Positions 7,999 through 15,800 of a stretch of DNA of 60,727 bases are shown piece after piece. The stretch spans positions 1 to 60,727 of the forward strand of contig JAVBMF010000030.1 in NCBI GenBank assembly GCA_031552735.1, read 5' to 3'. The stretch is from JAVBUY01 sp031552735 (GTDB lineage: Bacteria; Bacillota; Clostridia; Christensenellales; Aristaeellaceae). The notes beneath the pieces were generated by a model. That model was given only the letters and a program-made list of their open reading frames with translations, was not told the DNA's origin and ran no database searches. Numbering within the stretch: position 1 is the stretch's first letter; each line of letters begins with the position of its first letter. The position numbers and the translations under genes were made by a program.

Positions 7999-9120
7999 AT
8001 GAAGCAACTTCGCCATGCCCTGCTCTGTCTGCTATTGCTGACCTCACTGGCGATCAGCGGATGCGCCGCCGGTGCGCCTGCATCGCCGACCGCCGCGCCG
8101 GTATATGATCGGTTCAGCATCAACTTTTTTGATACCTTTGATACGCTGACGACACTGATGGCCTACGCGCCCGACGAGGCGACCTTTCAGACCGCGGCCA
8201 ATCAGGCGCACGATCGTCTGATGCAGCTGCATCAGTTGTACGATGGATACAACGCATACGAGGGCATTGCCAACATCTATGTGCTCAACCGCGACGCCGC
8301 CAAAGCGCCGGTGGCCGTGCCGCAGGAGCTGATGGACCTGCTGCTGTTCTGCCGCGACAACCAGCCGATCACCGGCGGCACCACCAACATTGCGCTGGGC
8401 GCAGTGCTGCGCATCTGGCACGACTATCGCGATGCCGGGCTGGACGACCCAGAGCACGCGGAATTGCCGCCCATGGACGCGCTGCAAGCCGCTGCGCGGC
8501 ACACGGATATGACCGACGTAGTGCTCGACACCGCCAACAACACGGTTTTTTATCGTGATCCGGAGCTCAAGCTGGATGTCGGTGCGGTCGCCAAGGGCTA
8601 CGCCGCCGAGGTGGTCGCGCGGGAACTGCTGAAATCCCCCATTCCGTCGTTTATTCTGAGCGCCGGGGGCAATGTCCGCGTCGGCAACCCGCCGCTGGAT
8701 GGCAAGCGCGTTGCCTGGGGCATCGGCATTCAGGATCCGCGCGGCAATGTCTTTTCCGATGCCAACTCCGACATTGTCGAAACGTTCTATCTGGCAAACA
8801 TGTCGGTGGTCACCAGTGGCGTCTATCAGCGCTACTATGTGGTAGATGGCCAGCCGTATCATCACCTGATCGACCCAAAAACGCTGATGCCCGGCGCGCA
8901 CTATCAGTCGGTGACCATCCTGACCGAGCACTCCGGCATGGCCGACTTGCTGTCCACCGCCGCGTTCCTGCTGCCGCTGGAGCAGAGCCGCGCGCTGGTC
9001 GCCGCACTGCCCGGTGTGGACGCGCTGTGGGTGCTGCCCGATGGTTCGATTGAAATGACAGACGGCGCGCGCGCACGTGCCAAGTCCGCCGGAGCCAGCC
9101 CCGCCACTTTGACAAAGTAG
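7999..9120 (+). CDS. apbE: FAD:protein FMN transferase ApbE (lipoprotein)
   Basis: Moves FMN from FAD onto a Thr/Ser of extracytoplasmic flavoproteins such as RnfG/RnfD. About 373 residues. The signal peptide ends in the lipobox I-S-G-C, so the enzyme faces outside. Family motifs are visible: F-D-T-F-D-T-L-T near the N-terminus, Y-D-G-Y-N, T-G-G-T-T-N-I-A-L-G, L-D-V-G-A-V-A-K-G-Y-A-A, I-L-S-A-G-G-N-V-R, the Y-H-H-L-I-D-P-K-T block, and a late T-A-A-F-L-L-P (related to S-T-A-x-F). The ATG at 7999 is preferred because AAGGGAGA precedes it by ten bases; a TTG three codons earlier is possible. No obvious flavinylation target is adjacent. Confidence 0.92.
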   Translation: MKQLRHALLCLLLLTSLAISGCAAGAPASPTAAPVYDRFSINFFDTFDTLTTLMAYAPDEATFQTAANQAHDRLMQLHQLYDGYNAYEGIANIYVLNRDAAKAPVAVPQELMDLLLFCRDNQPITGGTTNIALGAVLRIWHDYRDAGLDDPEHAELPPMDALQAAARHTDMTDVVLDTANNTVFYRDPELKLDVGAVAKGYAAEVVARELLKSPIPSFILSAGGNVRVGNPPLDGKRVAWGIGIQDPRGNVFSDANSDIVETFYLANMSVVTSGVYQRYYVVDGQPYHHLIDPKTLMPGAHYQSVTILTEHSGMADLLSTAAFLLPLEQSRALVAALPGVDALWVLPDGSIEMTDGARARAKSAGASPATLTK

Positions 9121-9166
9121 CAAAAGGTGCCGCCCATGCATCCCCACTGGTGCGCAACACACGCAT

Positions 9167-9196
9167 GAAAAAAGCCGCTGCTATGCAGCGGCTTTT
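9167..9196. terminator. Bidirectional terminator between convergent genes
   Basis: AAAAAAGCCGCTG / CTATG / CAGCGGCTTTT. It has A and T runs on the two sides, so it can serve apbE and the minus-strand gene ending at 9198. Confidence 0.85.
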
Positions 9197-9197
9197 G

Positions 9198-9650
9198 CTA
9201 TAGCACACGGCGCAGTTTCACCTGCTCCAGCGCCTTGCTCATTTTGCGGATGTTCCCTGACCATTCGTAAAAGTACAGCTGTCGCAGTGCTTCACCGTCG
9301 CGGTACGCGATGCAAAGATAATTGCCTCCGCCCTTTTGCGAACCAACCGGCGTCGTTTGTCGCTCCCTCGCGCCAAACAGTCCGCCCAGCGCAGCCCCCA
9401 GCGCATCGGCCACACGGCCGCTTGTCTGCGCACCTTTTTTCCCCTGCGCTTCGACGCCCCGCAGCCCGATGGATACCATATCACGCATCGGCAATACGTA
9501 GTGTTCCGTCCATGTGCCGTCGAAATTATCCTCCGCCACAATCACATGCGCATCGGTCAGCAGCACGTCGCACACACAATCCAGACAGTCTTTTTCCATC
9601 GAACGCGCGCGAATGTGCTGGATGACCGTTTCTCCCTGATATGCACGCAT
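9198..9650 (-). CDS. Unknown cytoplasmic protein, possibly PH/GRAM-like
   Basis: 150 residues, start ATG at 9650 directly behind AAAGGAGGCGACAGC. There is no signal peptide or membrane span. A Cys-rich N-terminal stretch (K-D-C-L-D-C-V-C) is followed by a strand pattern (D-V-L-L-T-D-A-H-V-I-V-A), a Gly/Ala-rich middle and L-C-I-A-Y-R-D-G-E. It ends in a helix (S-K-A-L-E-Q-V-K). Alternating strands capped by a C-terminal helix suggest a bacterial PH or GRAM-like fold; this is inference. It follows the 378-residue secreted protein by 31 bases and is probably in its operon. Confidence 0.65.
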   Translation of the reverse strand: MRAYQGETVIQHIRARSMEKDCLDCVCDVLLTDAHVIVAEDNFDGTWTEHYVLPMRDMVSIGLRGVEAQGKKGAQTSGRVADALGAALGGLFGARERQTTPVGSQKGGGNYLCIAYRDGEALRQLYFYEWSGNIRKMSKALEQVKLRRVL

Positions 9651-9681
9651 GCTGTCGCCTCCTTTGTACAATACCGCGCAA

Positions 9682-10818
9682 TTATTTGAACACGATATCC
9701 TCCCGCAGACGGTACAATGTCGCGCCACAGTTCTTCCGGCAGATCGCCTTAATCATCCAGTCAATGCTTTCATCGCGATCCCACTGAATCCAGCCCCAGC
9801 GCACGCCGTTCTTGCGCGTGCCCTTCATGTTGCTGTCGGTCCAGTGCAGCATATCCTCGCTCGGATCGTAATCCTGTATCAGCAGTAGCGAGTGCGGGCC
9901 GTTGCCATCGACGTAGTTGCCCACCATCTGGTAGCAATCGCCGCGCTTGGCCTGTATGAGAAACTCCCGCGCCAGCTCCTGATTCTCTTCCTTGCTCAAG
10001 TCGGGATTGTAGCGGAACATGGCCGCCACATCAAACGGATTGCCGCTGTCCGCTGTGTCCGGCGCCCACTCGATGCCGTATGCATAGGGTGCCACGTCCT
10101 TTTTCCAGTTGTTCTTGGGCATACGCAGCGCCAGCCCGGGATACGCGAGCATCTCGTAAGGCTCCTTGTTTTCATCAAACATGCGCATCACAAAATTCTT
10201 GCATACGCCAATGTCCGTGTCGGTCTGCGCGGGCGCGAAGTTGTATCGGCGATCGCCAAAGTTGTCGTGCGCCAGTGCGATCATCGCGTTGATCAACACC
10301 TCACGCGGTGCCATCAACACGGTTTCCGCCTCGGCGCTAGACACCTGTCCATCGTCACCCGGCGAGGAAAACGCGCGTGCGGTCACCGTCACGTTGCCCG
10401 GAACGGGTGGCAGATTCAGCGTCGCCGTCGTGCCCCCATCGGATAGCTCGGCTTTCTGGTTGCCACCGTCCCAACTGGCTTCGATCTCCACGCGGGCCGC
10501 GTCGGCATACGCTACCTCCACTGTCAGCACATTGCCCGGCCCGATGCCCTCATCGCTGGCCGGGGACAGAATGCTGATGGTCGGCGAAGGCGGAGGCGGC
10601 AGCGCATGCGCGGGCTGCGCGGTGGGCGCGAGGGTTGGCTGCGCGGTTGATGCGGGCATGCCCTCTGTTTGTGCCACAGGTGGTTGCGTCGCGGCCACTG
10701 TGCTCGCCTGACCAAAGAAAGAATCGTCCCCCTCCGGTTGACTCGCGCCCGCCGTGCCGCACAAAAGCAGCGCGCACAGCACGCACGCGCCGACAGATCG
10801 CATCGCATTTCGCAGCAT
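9682..10818 (-). CDS. Secreted protein with a papain-fold (NlpC/P60/CHAP-like) candidate domain
   Basis: About 378 residues. The ATG at 10818 has GGAGGGAAACC directly upstream. A signal peptide is followed by a Pro/Ala/Thr-rich linker (about 35-85) and an immunoglobulin-like strand domain (about 90-165, V-E-V-A-Y-A-D-A-A-R-V-E-I). The C-terminal domain of about 200 residues has a Cys at the head of a helix (D-I-G-V-C-K-N-F-V), a His at a strand start (G-P-H-S-L-L-L-I) and W-T-D-S-N-M. That order of Cys, His and Asp/Asn is what a papain-like amidase shows. Peptidoglycan hydrolysis is inferred and the family is not recognised with certainty. It lies between a flippase gene and a small PH-like gene. 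Confidence 0.75.
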   Translation of the reverse strand: MLRNAMRSVGACVLCALLLCGTAGASQPEGDDSFFGQASTVAATQPPVAQTEGMPASTAQPTLAPTAQPAHALPPPPSPTISILSPASDEGIGPGNVLTVEVAYADAARVEIEASWDGGNQKAELSDGGTTATLNLPPVPGNVTVTARAFSSPGDDGQVSSAEAETVLMAPREVLINAMIALAHDNFGDRRYNFAPAQTDTDIGVCKNFVMRMFDENKEPYEMLAYPGLALRMPKNNWKKDVAPYAYGIEWAPDTADSGNPFDVAAMFRYNPDLSKEENQELAREFLIQAKRGDCYQMVGNYVDGNGPHSLLLIQDYDPSEDMLHWTDSNMKGTRKNGVRWGWIQWDRDESIDWMIKAICRKNCGATLYRLREDIVFK

Positions 10819-10851
10819 GGTTTCCCTCCCCACCGATTGGTCGCATATGTG

Positions 10852-12120
10852 CTATTTACGCCGCACCTTGGCGATCAGCGCCTGTATTTCACCGCGCCGC
10901 ACCACAAACAGCTTGCCGATCGGCACGTGGTATGTGCGCACGAAATACAGCAGGAACACCCCGCCCGCCGCGCTATAGGACAGCACAGACGCCAGTGCCG
11001 CGCCCATGATGCCAAAGGCGGGGATCGCAGAATAATTGGCCACAATGTTGACCGCTGCGCTGGCCGCCAGCGTCGCGATGTAGACGCCTTTTTTGCCCTG
11101 CGCCAACAGCAGCGTGCCGATTAGCTTGAAGTACGACATGCTCAGCACGCCGACCAGCAGCGCCACCGTCACCGGGTACGCGGGCAAATATCGCTCGCCG
11201 AACAGGATAAACAGCATCGGCTTGCCAAGCGCCGCGATGAAGATCAGCATCGCCATGGTGATGTAGAAGTTGATTTTCAGCGAGAAGGTCACATCGTCAA
11301 TGGCGTCGGTCTTTGCCGTGCGCGAGAACAGCACCTCGCGAAAGGCATCCGGGATCAGCCAGCCGTACGCCGCCAGCGACGCGCCGGTGCGATAGAACCC
11401 GCGCTGCACATCGCTCACGCCCATCCACTTGAGCATCAGCATGTCCACCTGGTAGTTGATGGTCAGCAAAATGGTGGTTACCATGGAAACGATGCCGAAC
11501 CACAAAATCTTGCGCAAAAAGCGCAAATCCGCGCGAAGCGGATTGCCAAATCTCTTAAACCGCCAGACCGTCAGCACTATGGTCAGCACATTGCCGATGC
11601 CATACATTGTCAGCGCGATCCACAGCGATGGCTTCAGCAGCAGCGCGGCAAGCAGGATGAACAGTGTGTTGAGGATGCGTGCCGAAAAGAACACCACGTT
11701 CTTGTACTTCACGTCCTCGACCATGATCATGAAGGAAAGCTGGTTCGCCAGCACCTGAAACGGCGCGATCACGCACACGGCCAGCAGCGCCGTGCTTTTG
11801 AGCGTCGTGGCCAAGATCATGCCGACCGTCGTGTAGACAAAAAACTGCAACGCGAAGATATTCAGGAACTTATCGAGCGCCTCCGGCTCGTTCTGCCGCT
11901 TGTAATACGGGTATGGCTGATAGAGCCCCAGATTGGCTGCCACCGCCACAATGGTCAGGATCGAATCGATGTACCCGACCTCGCCCTCAATGGCCGGGCC
12001 CAGAAACCGTTTGGAAATCGACGACGCGATCAGACCAATGGCCACCGCCGCGATCTTGGTCAGAACAGTAAACGCGTAATCGTTGCGCACAATGCGCCGA
12101 ACGAAAGACCGATGCCCCAT
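10852..12120 (-). CDS. Polysaccharide flippase (Wzx/MurJ/MATE superfamily)
   Basis: 422 residues with about 12 hydrophobic segments and a short cytoplasmic N-terminus (R-R-I-V-R-N-D-Y-A-F). The N-terminal half has the pattern of oligosaccharide flippases: K-I-A-A-V-A-I-G-L-I-A, then K-R-F-L-G-P-A-x-x-G-E-V-G. The central loop S-R-T-A-K-T-D-A and the Y-x-P-A-Y-P-V-T segment fit polysaccharide_synt families. It would move a lipid-linked sugar across the membrane; the substrate is unknown because no glycosyltransferases flank it. RBS AAGGAGGAAGCGC precedes the ATG, and a TATAAT box lies about 40 bases upstream. The two downstream genes follow with gaps of about 30 bases. Confidence 0.85.
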   Translation of the reverse strand: MGHRSFVRRIVRNDYAFTVLTKIAAVAIGLIASSISKRFLGPAIEGEVGYIDSILTIVAVAANLGLYQPYPYYKRQNEPEALDKFLNIFALQFFVYTTVGMILATTLKSTALLAVCVIAPFQVLANQLSFMIMVEDVKYKNVVFFSARILNTLFILLAALLLKPSLWIALTMYGIGNVLTIVLTVWRFKRFGNPLRADLRFLRKILWFGIVSMVTTILLTINYQVDMLMLKWMGVSDVQRGFYRTGASLAAYGWLIPDAFREVLFSRTAKTDAIDDVTFSLKINFYITMAMLIFIAALGKPMLFILFGERYLPAYPVTVALLVGVLSMSYFKLIGTLLLAQGKKGVYIATLAASAAVNIVANYSAIPAFGIMGAALASVLSYSAAGGVFLLYFVRTYHVPIGKLFVVRRGEIQALIAKVRRK

Positions 12121-12198
12121 GCGCTTCCTCCTTGGTCCAAGCTATCCTTTGTATTATACCCCGCACGCGACGCAATGTATAGGCAAAAGATTCCGCAA

Positions 12199-12232
12199 AA
12201 AAGCAGGCCCCGCAATTGCGCGGAGCCTGCCA
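12199..12232 (-). terminator. Terminator after the repeat lipoprotein
   Basis: Minus strand GCAGGCTCCGC / GCAATT / GCGGGGCCTGC then TTTTTT. Confidence 0.85.
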
Positions 12233-12246
12233 AGTACGATGAGCGA

Positions 12247-13296
12247 TTATTGCGCGGGCGCGGGCGTCGGAATGGCCTCCATCAGCTTGCCGATCACCGG
12301 ATCGCTGCGCAGGGCTTCCATCGCACGCTTCATGACCGGCTGCTGCGAACGCAGCGTCATCATCAGCTCGGCGATGGCGGGCTCGACAGCCAGCTTCGGG
12401 AACTGCTCGGCGGCGGCTTTCTCGTCGGCAGCCAGCGTCAGCAGCTTCATGATCGCGGCATTCTTGTCAGCTTCGATCATCTGCTTGATCTCGGCAACGG
12501 CCTTCGCGGCATCCGCCTCGGCGGCCAGCGCCTTCGCGCCCGCAATGGCCTTATCCACACCAACGTCACCAGCCAGACCTTCCAGCGTCTTTTTCACGAT
12601 CGGCTGCTCGCGGTACAGCTTGGACAGCAGCGCGTTCAGGTCCGCATCAGCGGCCATCGCCACGACATGCTCGGCGGCCTTCGCGTCGGCAAACAGCGAC
12701 AGGATCTTGGTCGTCGCGGCGTTCTTGTCGGCGGCGATCAGGTCCTTCACTTCGGTCGCGATGTCTTTGACCGGGGCAACAGCAGCCTGGGCCTGCGCCT
12801 CGGCAGCGGCCTTCGCGGCCTCAGCTTCGGCGGCCAGCGCCTTTGCGCCTTCGATAACCTTATCCACGCCGACGTCACCAGCCAGACCTTCCAGCGTCTT
12901 TTTGACGATCGGCTGCTCGCGGTACAGCTTGGACAGCAGCGCGTTCAGGTCCGCATCAGCGGCCATCGCCACGACATGCTCGGCGGCCTTCGCATCGGCA
13001 AACAGCGACAGGATTTTGGTCGTCGCGGCGTTCTTGTCGGCGGCGATCAGGTCCTTCACTTCGGCCACAACGTCAGGCTTGGGCTCTTCGGTCGGCTCCG
13101 GCGTGGGCGCCTCGGTGGCGGGCACTTCGGTGGCCGGGACTTCTGTAGCGGGCACTTCCGTAGCCGGGACTTCCGTGGCGGGCACTTCGGTCGCGGGCAC
13201 TTCGGTGGCAACGGGCTCGACGGCCTTGTTGCAGCCAGCCAGCGCAAATGCCAATACGACGACGAGCGCGATCACAAGCCAAGTTTTCTTGTTCAT
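12247..13296 (-). CDS. Lipoprotein with three tandem helical repeats and a VPATE linker
   Basis: 349 residues, ATG at 13296 behind GGGGGAGGG. The signal sequence ends in the lipobox L-A-G-C-N. A spacer of six T-E-V-P-A units plus T-E-A-P and a Glu/Pro tail follows. Three helical repeats of about 100 residues come next, starting (D/E)-V-K-D-L-I-A-A-D-K-N-A-A and containing L-L-S-K-L-Y-R-E-Q-P-I-V-K-K-T-L. The first two are nearly identical even in DNA, 309 bases apart, while the third has diverged. Ala-rich helices (A-L-A-A-E-A-E-A-A-K) between them could be coiled coils. It ends with P-T-P-A-P-A-Q. Function unknown; a surface stalk or binding protein is plausible. Confidence 0.75.
   Translation of the reverse strand: MNKKTWLVIALVVVLAFALAGCNKAVEPVATEVPATEVPATEVPATEVPATEVPATEVPATEAPTPEPTEEPKPDVVAEVKDLIAADKNAATTKILSLFADAKAAEHVVAMAADADLNALLSKLYREQPIVKKTLEGLAGDVGVDKVIEGAKALAAEAEAAKAAAEAQAQAAVAPVKDIATEVKDLIAADKNAATTKILSLFADAKAAEHVVAMAADADLNALLSKLYREQPIVKKTLEGLAGDVGVDKAIAGAKALAAEADAAKAVAEIKQMIEADKNAAIMKLLTLAADEKAAAEQFPKLAVEPAIAELMMTLRSQQPVMKRAMEALRSDPVIGKLMEAIPTPAPAQ
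12550..13068 (-). repeat. Two near-identical 309-base tandem repeats
   Basis: The stretch beginning at 12550 recurs beginning at 12859. Over roughly 200 bases only a few substitutions separate the copies, mostly silent. This is recent duplication inside the lipoprotein gene. Confidence 0.9.
13110..13212 (-). repeat. 15-base tandem repeat coding for T-E-V-P-A
   Basis: Seven consecutive 15-base units related to GGCACTTCGGTGGCG (plus strand). Third positions vary, so the protein repeat is conserved better than the DNA. Confidence 0.9.
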
Positions 13297-13397
13297 TATA
13301 AACACCCTCCCCCATTTTTTCCCTCTGCGGTAAGGAAACCTCGCGCACAAAGCTACGCTTCGTGTGACGGACTATCCACCGCATATATTCTATGTTC

Positions 13398-13426
13398 ATT
13401 CTACTTTCTTGTGGGCGTTCTGTCAA
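13398..13426 (-). promoter_or_regulatory. Promoter of the repeat lipoprotein
   Basis: Minus strand TTGACA, 17-base spacer, TAGAAT, about 100 bases before the start codon. Confidence 0.7.
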
Positions 13427-13491
13427 CCATTGCGTTGCAAAATCGCACGGCGCGAGTATGCAAATCTTTTCCGCGCACATATGCGCGGGGA

Positions 13492-13520
13492 TTGCTCCGC
13501 ATCGCTTCACCCAGTATAAT
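13492..13520 (+). promoter_or_regulatory. Promoter of the YitT gene
   Basis: TTGCTC, 17-base spacer, TATAAT, 34 bases ahead of the ATG. Confidence 0.7.
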
Positions 13521-13554
13521 AGAACCATCGCTTGTAAGAGAGAAGTGTGACCGA

Positions 13555-14421
13555 ATGCAAATACGCTCCCCGCGTCTGTCCAACTGGATGTCCCTGCTGC
13601 TCATGACCGCCGGAACTGTTCTGGTCGCGTGCGGCGTCTATTTCTTCAAGTTTCCCAATCACTTCTCCACCGGCGGTGTCAGCGGCCTGTCGATTCTTAT
13701 TTCACAGTTGTTGCCCAGTGTGTCCACCGGCACGATTGTCATGGTGGTCAACTTCCTGCTGCTCATCGTCGGCTTTGCCGCGTTTGGCCGTGGTTTCAGC
13801 ATCAAGACGGTATACTGCACCGTGCTGCTGTCGCTGCTGATCCGCCTGCTGGAGATCGTTGTGCCGCTGGACAAGCCATTGACCAGCCAGCCGATGCTCG
13901 AGCTGTTTTACTCCATGATGCTCCCCGCGCTGGGCTCGGCCATCCTGTTTAATATGCAGGCCAGCACCGGCGGCACCGACATCCTGGCCATGCTGCTCAA
14001 GCGGCATACGTCCATGAATATTGGCAATGCGCTGTTCGCCACAGATTTTTTGATCGCCGCGTCGGCCTGCTTTGTGTTCAGCCTAGAAATCGGCCTGTTC
14101 TCGCTGCTCGGCCTGCTGCTCAAAGCCATGGTGGTTGATCTGGTGATCGAGGGCATCAATCGTAACAAGTTCTTCACCATTGTCACCCAGCACGACCAGG
14201 AGGTGCTGGAGTATATTGTGAAAACGCTGCATCGCGGCGCCACGCACTATCCGGCGACCGGCGCTTACTCCGGCGATCAGCGCACGGTGATCCTGTGCGC
14301 CACCAGCCCCTTGCAAGCAGTGCGCCTGCGCACCTTTGTCCGTCAGATTGACGCGCAAGCGTTCCTGATGATCACCAACACCAGTGAGATCATCGGCAAG
14401 GGATTTCGCGGAACGGTATAA
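13555..14421 (+). CDS. YitT family membrane protein
   Basis: 288 residues. Five or six hydrophobic helices fill the first 200 residues, with the family's F-K-F-P-N-H-F-S-T-G-G-V-S-G-L-S-I-L and N-M-Q-A-S-T-G-G-T-D-I-L-A. A C-terminal cytoplasmic DUF2179-type domain (about 205-285) follows, with T-V-I-L-C-A-T and F-L-M-I-T-N-T-S-E-I-I-G-K-G-F. YitT proteins are widespread in Firmicutes and their role is not settled. The ATG at 13555 is chosen because it matches the family N-terminus and lies 34 bases after a promoter; the frame itself is open far upstream. It is divergent from the repeat lipoprotein. Confidence 0.88.
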   Translation: MQIRSPRLSNWMSLLLMTAGTVLVACGVYFFKFPNHFSTGGVSGLSILISQLLPSVSTGTIVMVVNFLLLIVGFAAFGRGFSIKTVYCTVLLSLLIRLLEIVVPLDKPLTSQPMLELFYSMMLPALGSAILFNMQASTGGTDILAMLLKRHTSMNIGNALFATDFLIAASACFVFSLEIGLFSLLGLLLKAMVVDLVIEGINRNKFFTIVTQHDQEVLEYIVKTLHRGATHYPATGAYSGDQRTVILCATSPLQAVRLRTFVRQIDAQAFLMITNTSEIIGKGFRGTV

Positions 14422-14433
14422 GCCTTTCCCAAA

Positions 14434-14466
14434 AGAAAAGCGCCCGGCGGAATTTGCCGGGCGCTT
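14434..14466. terminator. Bidirectional terminator between yitT and ctpA
   Basis: AAGCGCCCGGC / GGAATTT / GCCGGGCGCTT between convergent genes, with an A-rich run on the yitT side for the minus-strand transcript. Confidence 0.8.
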
Positions 14467-14480
14467 CATCATGTCTGCTT

Positions 14481-15737
14481 TTATTGTTGAAAGGCAGGTC
14501 CCTTCACGGTGATCTCCTCTTCCAACACTTCCAGCGCGCGCTTGAGCTGCACGTCCTGATCATGCGCCACCGCCGGGCCCTGGCTGCGCAAGTTTTCAGG
14601 CTGCTCGACCGTCACGTCGGGCTCGATGCCAATCTTGTGGATGCACACGCCGGACGGCGTGAAGTAGTACATCGTCGTGAGCAGCAGACCGGCGCCATCG
14701 GCATGGAAGGCGAACATCTCCTGCACGATGCCCTTGCCGAACGTCGTGGTGCCCACCACCTTGCCCACCTTGTAGTCACGGATCGCGCCGGTCAGTATCT
14801 CCGATGCGCTGGCCGAATACTCGTTGACCAGCACCACCAGCGGCCAGCCCAGCATATCGGCGTTCGAGTGATACTCCTCGCGCTTGCCTTCGCGATCTTC
14901 CATGTAGGTTATGATGCCCTCCGGCAGCAGTGCGTCGGCGATCTCCACGGAGTCTACCACGTAGCCGCCGGGGTTGTCGCGCAGATCGAGGATCATGCCG
15001 CGCACCTTCTGTTCGCGGAAGTAATCCAACGCGCGGAAGAACCCATCCACATCGGTGCCGTTAAATTCATACAGCAGCAGGTAGCCGATGTTGCCGTCCA
15101 AGATTTCATACGAGGCGTTGTTGACCTCGACCTTCGCGCGCGTCATGGTGAAATCGAGCAGTTCCTCGTGCCCCTCGCGCAGATAGCTGACCGTCACGTC
15201 GGTGCCCGGCTGGCCGCGCATCACGTCCACCGCTTGCTGCATTGTGTTGCCATAAAATTCCTCGTCATTGACTTTGACGATCTTGTCGCCGCGCAGCACA
15301 CCGGCTTTTTCTGCCGGACTGTTCTGGAACACGCGCGTAACCGTGATCAGGTTATCCGCCGGATCGACGGTCAGCTGCATGCCTACGCCTTCATAGTTAC
15401 CGCTGCGCTCTTCCTCCTCCACCGCCATGTCCTCGGGTGAGAGGTAGTTGGTGTACGGGTCATCTAGCGGGTAGAGCACCGTGCGCTCGGCAAAGTTAAT
15501 CATTTCCTGCGTGTCGGGCGCAGTGATGTAGTTTTTTTCCACAAGATCGACGATATCGCTCATGCGTTCAAACCGCTTGAGCCGCTCATACTCTTCTTTG
15601 GGGATGGTAATGGTCTCGCCGCCGGAAAAAATTTTGAGCCCGGGCAGCAGGCCACCGGCAGCCACCGGGACGCACACCAGCAATACCAGCACAATCACCA
15701 GCGCAAGCGCGACGACCCGAAAATTCCTCTGCATCAT
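14481..15737 (-). CDS. S41 family C-terminal processing protease
   Basis: 418 residues. One N-terminal membrane anchor (about 5-32) places the enzyme outside. A PDZ domain (about 115-200) has G-V-G-M-Q-L and S-P-A-E-K-A-G-V-L-R-G-D-K-I. The S41 catalytic core holds L-D-L-R-D-N-P-G-G-Y, the nucleophile region N-E-Y-S-A-S-A-S-E-I-L and the Lys of T-F-G-K-G-I-V-Q, the Ser/Lys dyad of CtpA/CtpB proteases. A C-terminal tail of about 45 residues follows. It is downstream of the malic enzyme (63-base gap). Vegetative CtpA and sporulation CtpB cannot be told apart here. Confidence 0.92.
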   Translation of the reverse strand: MMQRNFRVVALALVIVLVLLVCVPVAAGGLLPGLKIFSGGETITIPKEEYERLKRFERMSDIVDLVEKNYITAPDTQEMINFAERTVLYPLDDPYTNYLSPEDMAVEEEERSGNYEGVGMQLTVDPADNLITVTRVFQNSPAEKAGVLRGDKIVKVNDEEFYGNTMQQAVDVMRGQPGTDVTVSYLREGHEELLDFTMTRAKVEVNNASYEILDGNIGYLLLYEFNGTDVDGFFRALDYFREQKVRGMILDLRDNPGGYVVDSVEIADALLPEGIITYMEDREGKREEYHSNADMLGWPLVVLVNEYSASASEILTGAIRDYKVGKVVGTTTFGKGIVQEMFAFHADGAGLLLTTMYYFTPSGVCIHKIGIEPDVTVEQPENLRSQGPAVAHDQDVQLKRALEVLEEEITVKGPAFQQ

Positions 15738-15800
15738 GTTTTGTTCCTTTCTGCGTCGCGGTTTTCGCTGCGCAGGGATTTGCGTCCTTAGTGTGACCCG

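Noticed and set aside
12550..13068. 309-base repeats as a mobile element
   Set aside because: They are in-frame domain duplications without inverted ends or a transposase.
12112..13554. Long open frame upstream of and in frame with the YitT gene
   Set aside because: It is the antisense shadow of the repeat lipoprotein. YitT has its own promoter and family-typical start at 13555.
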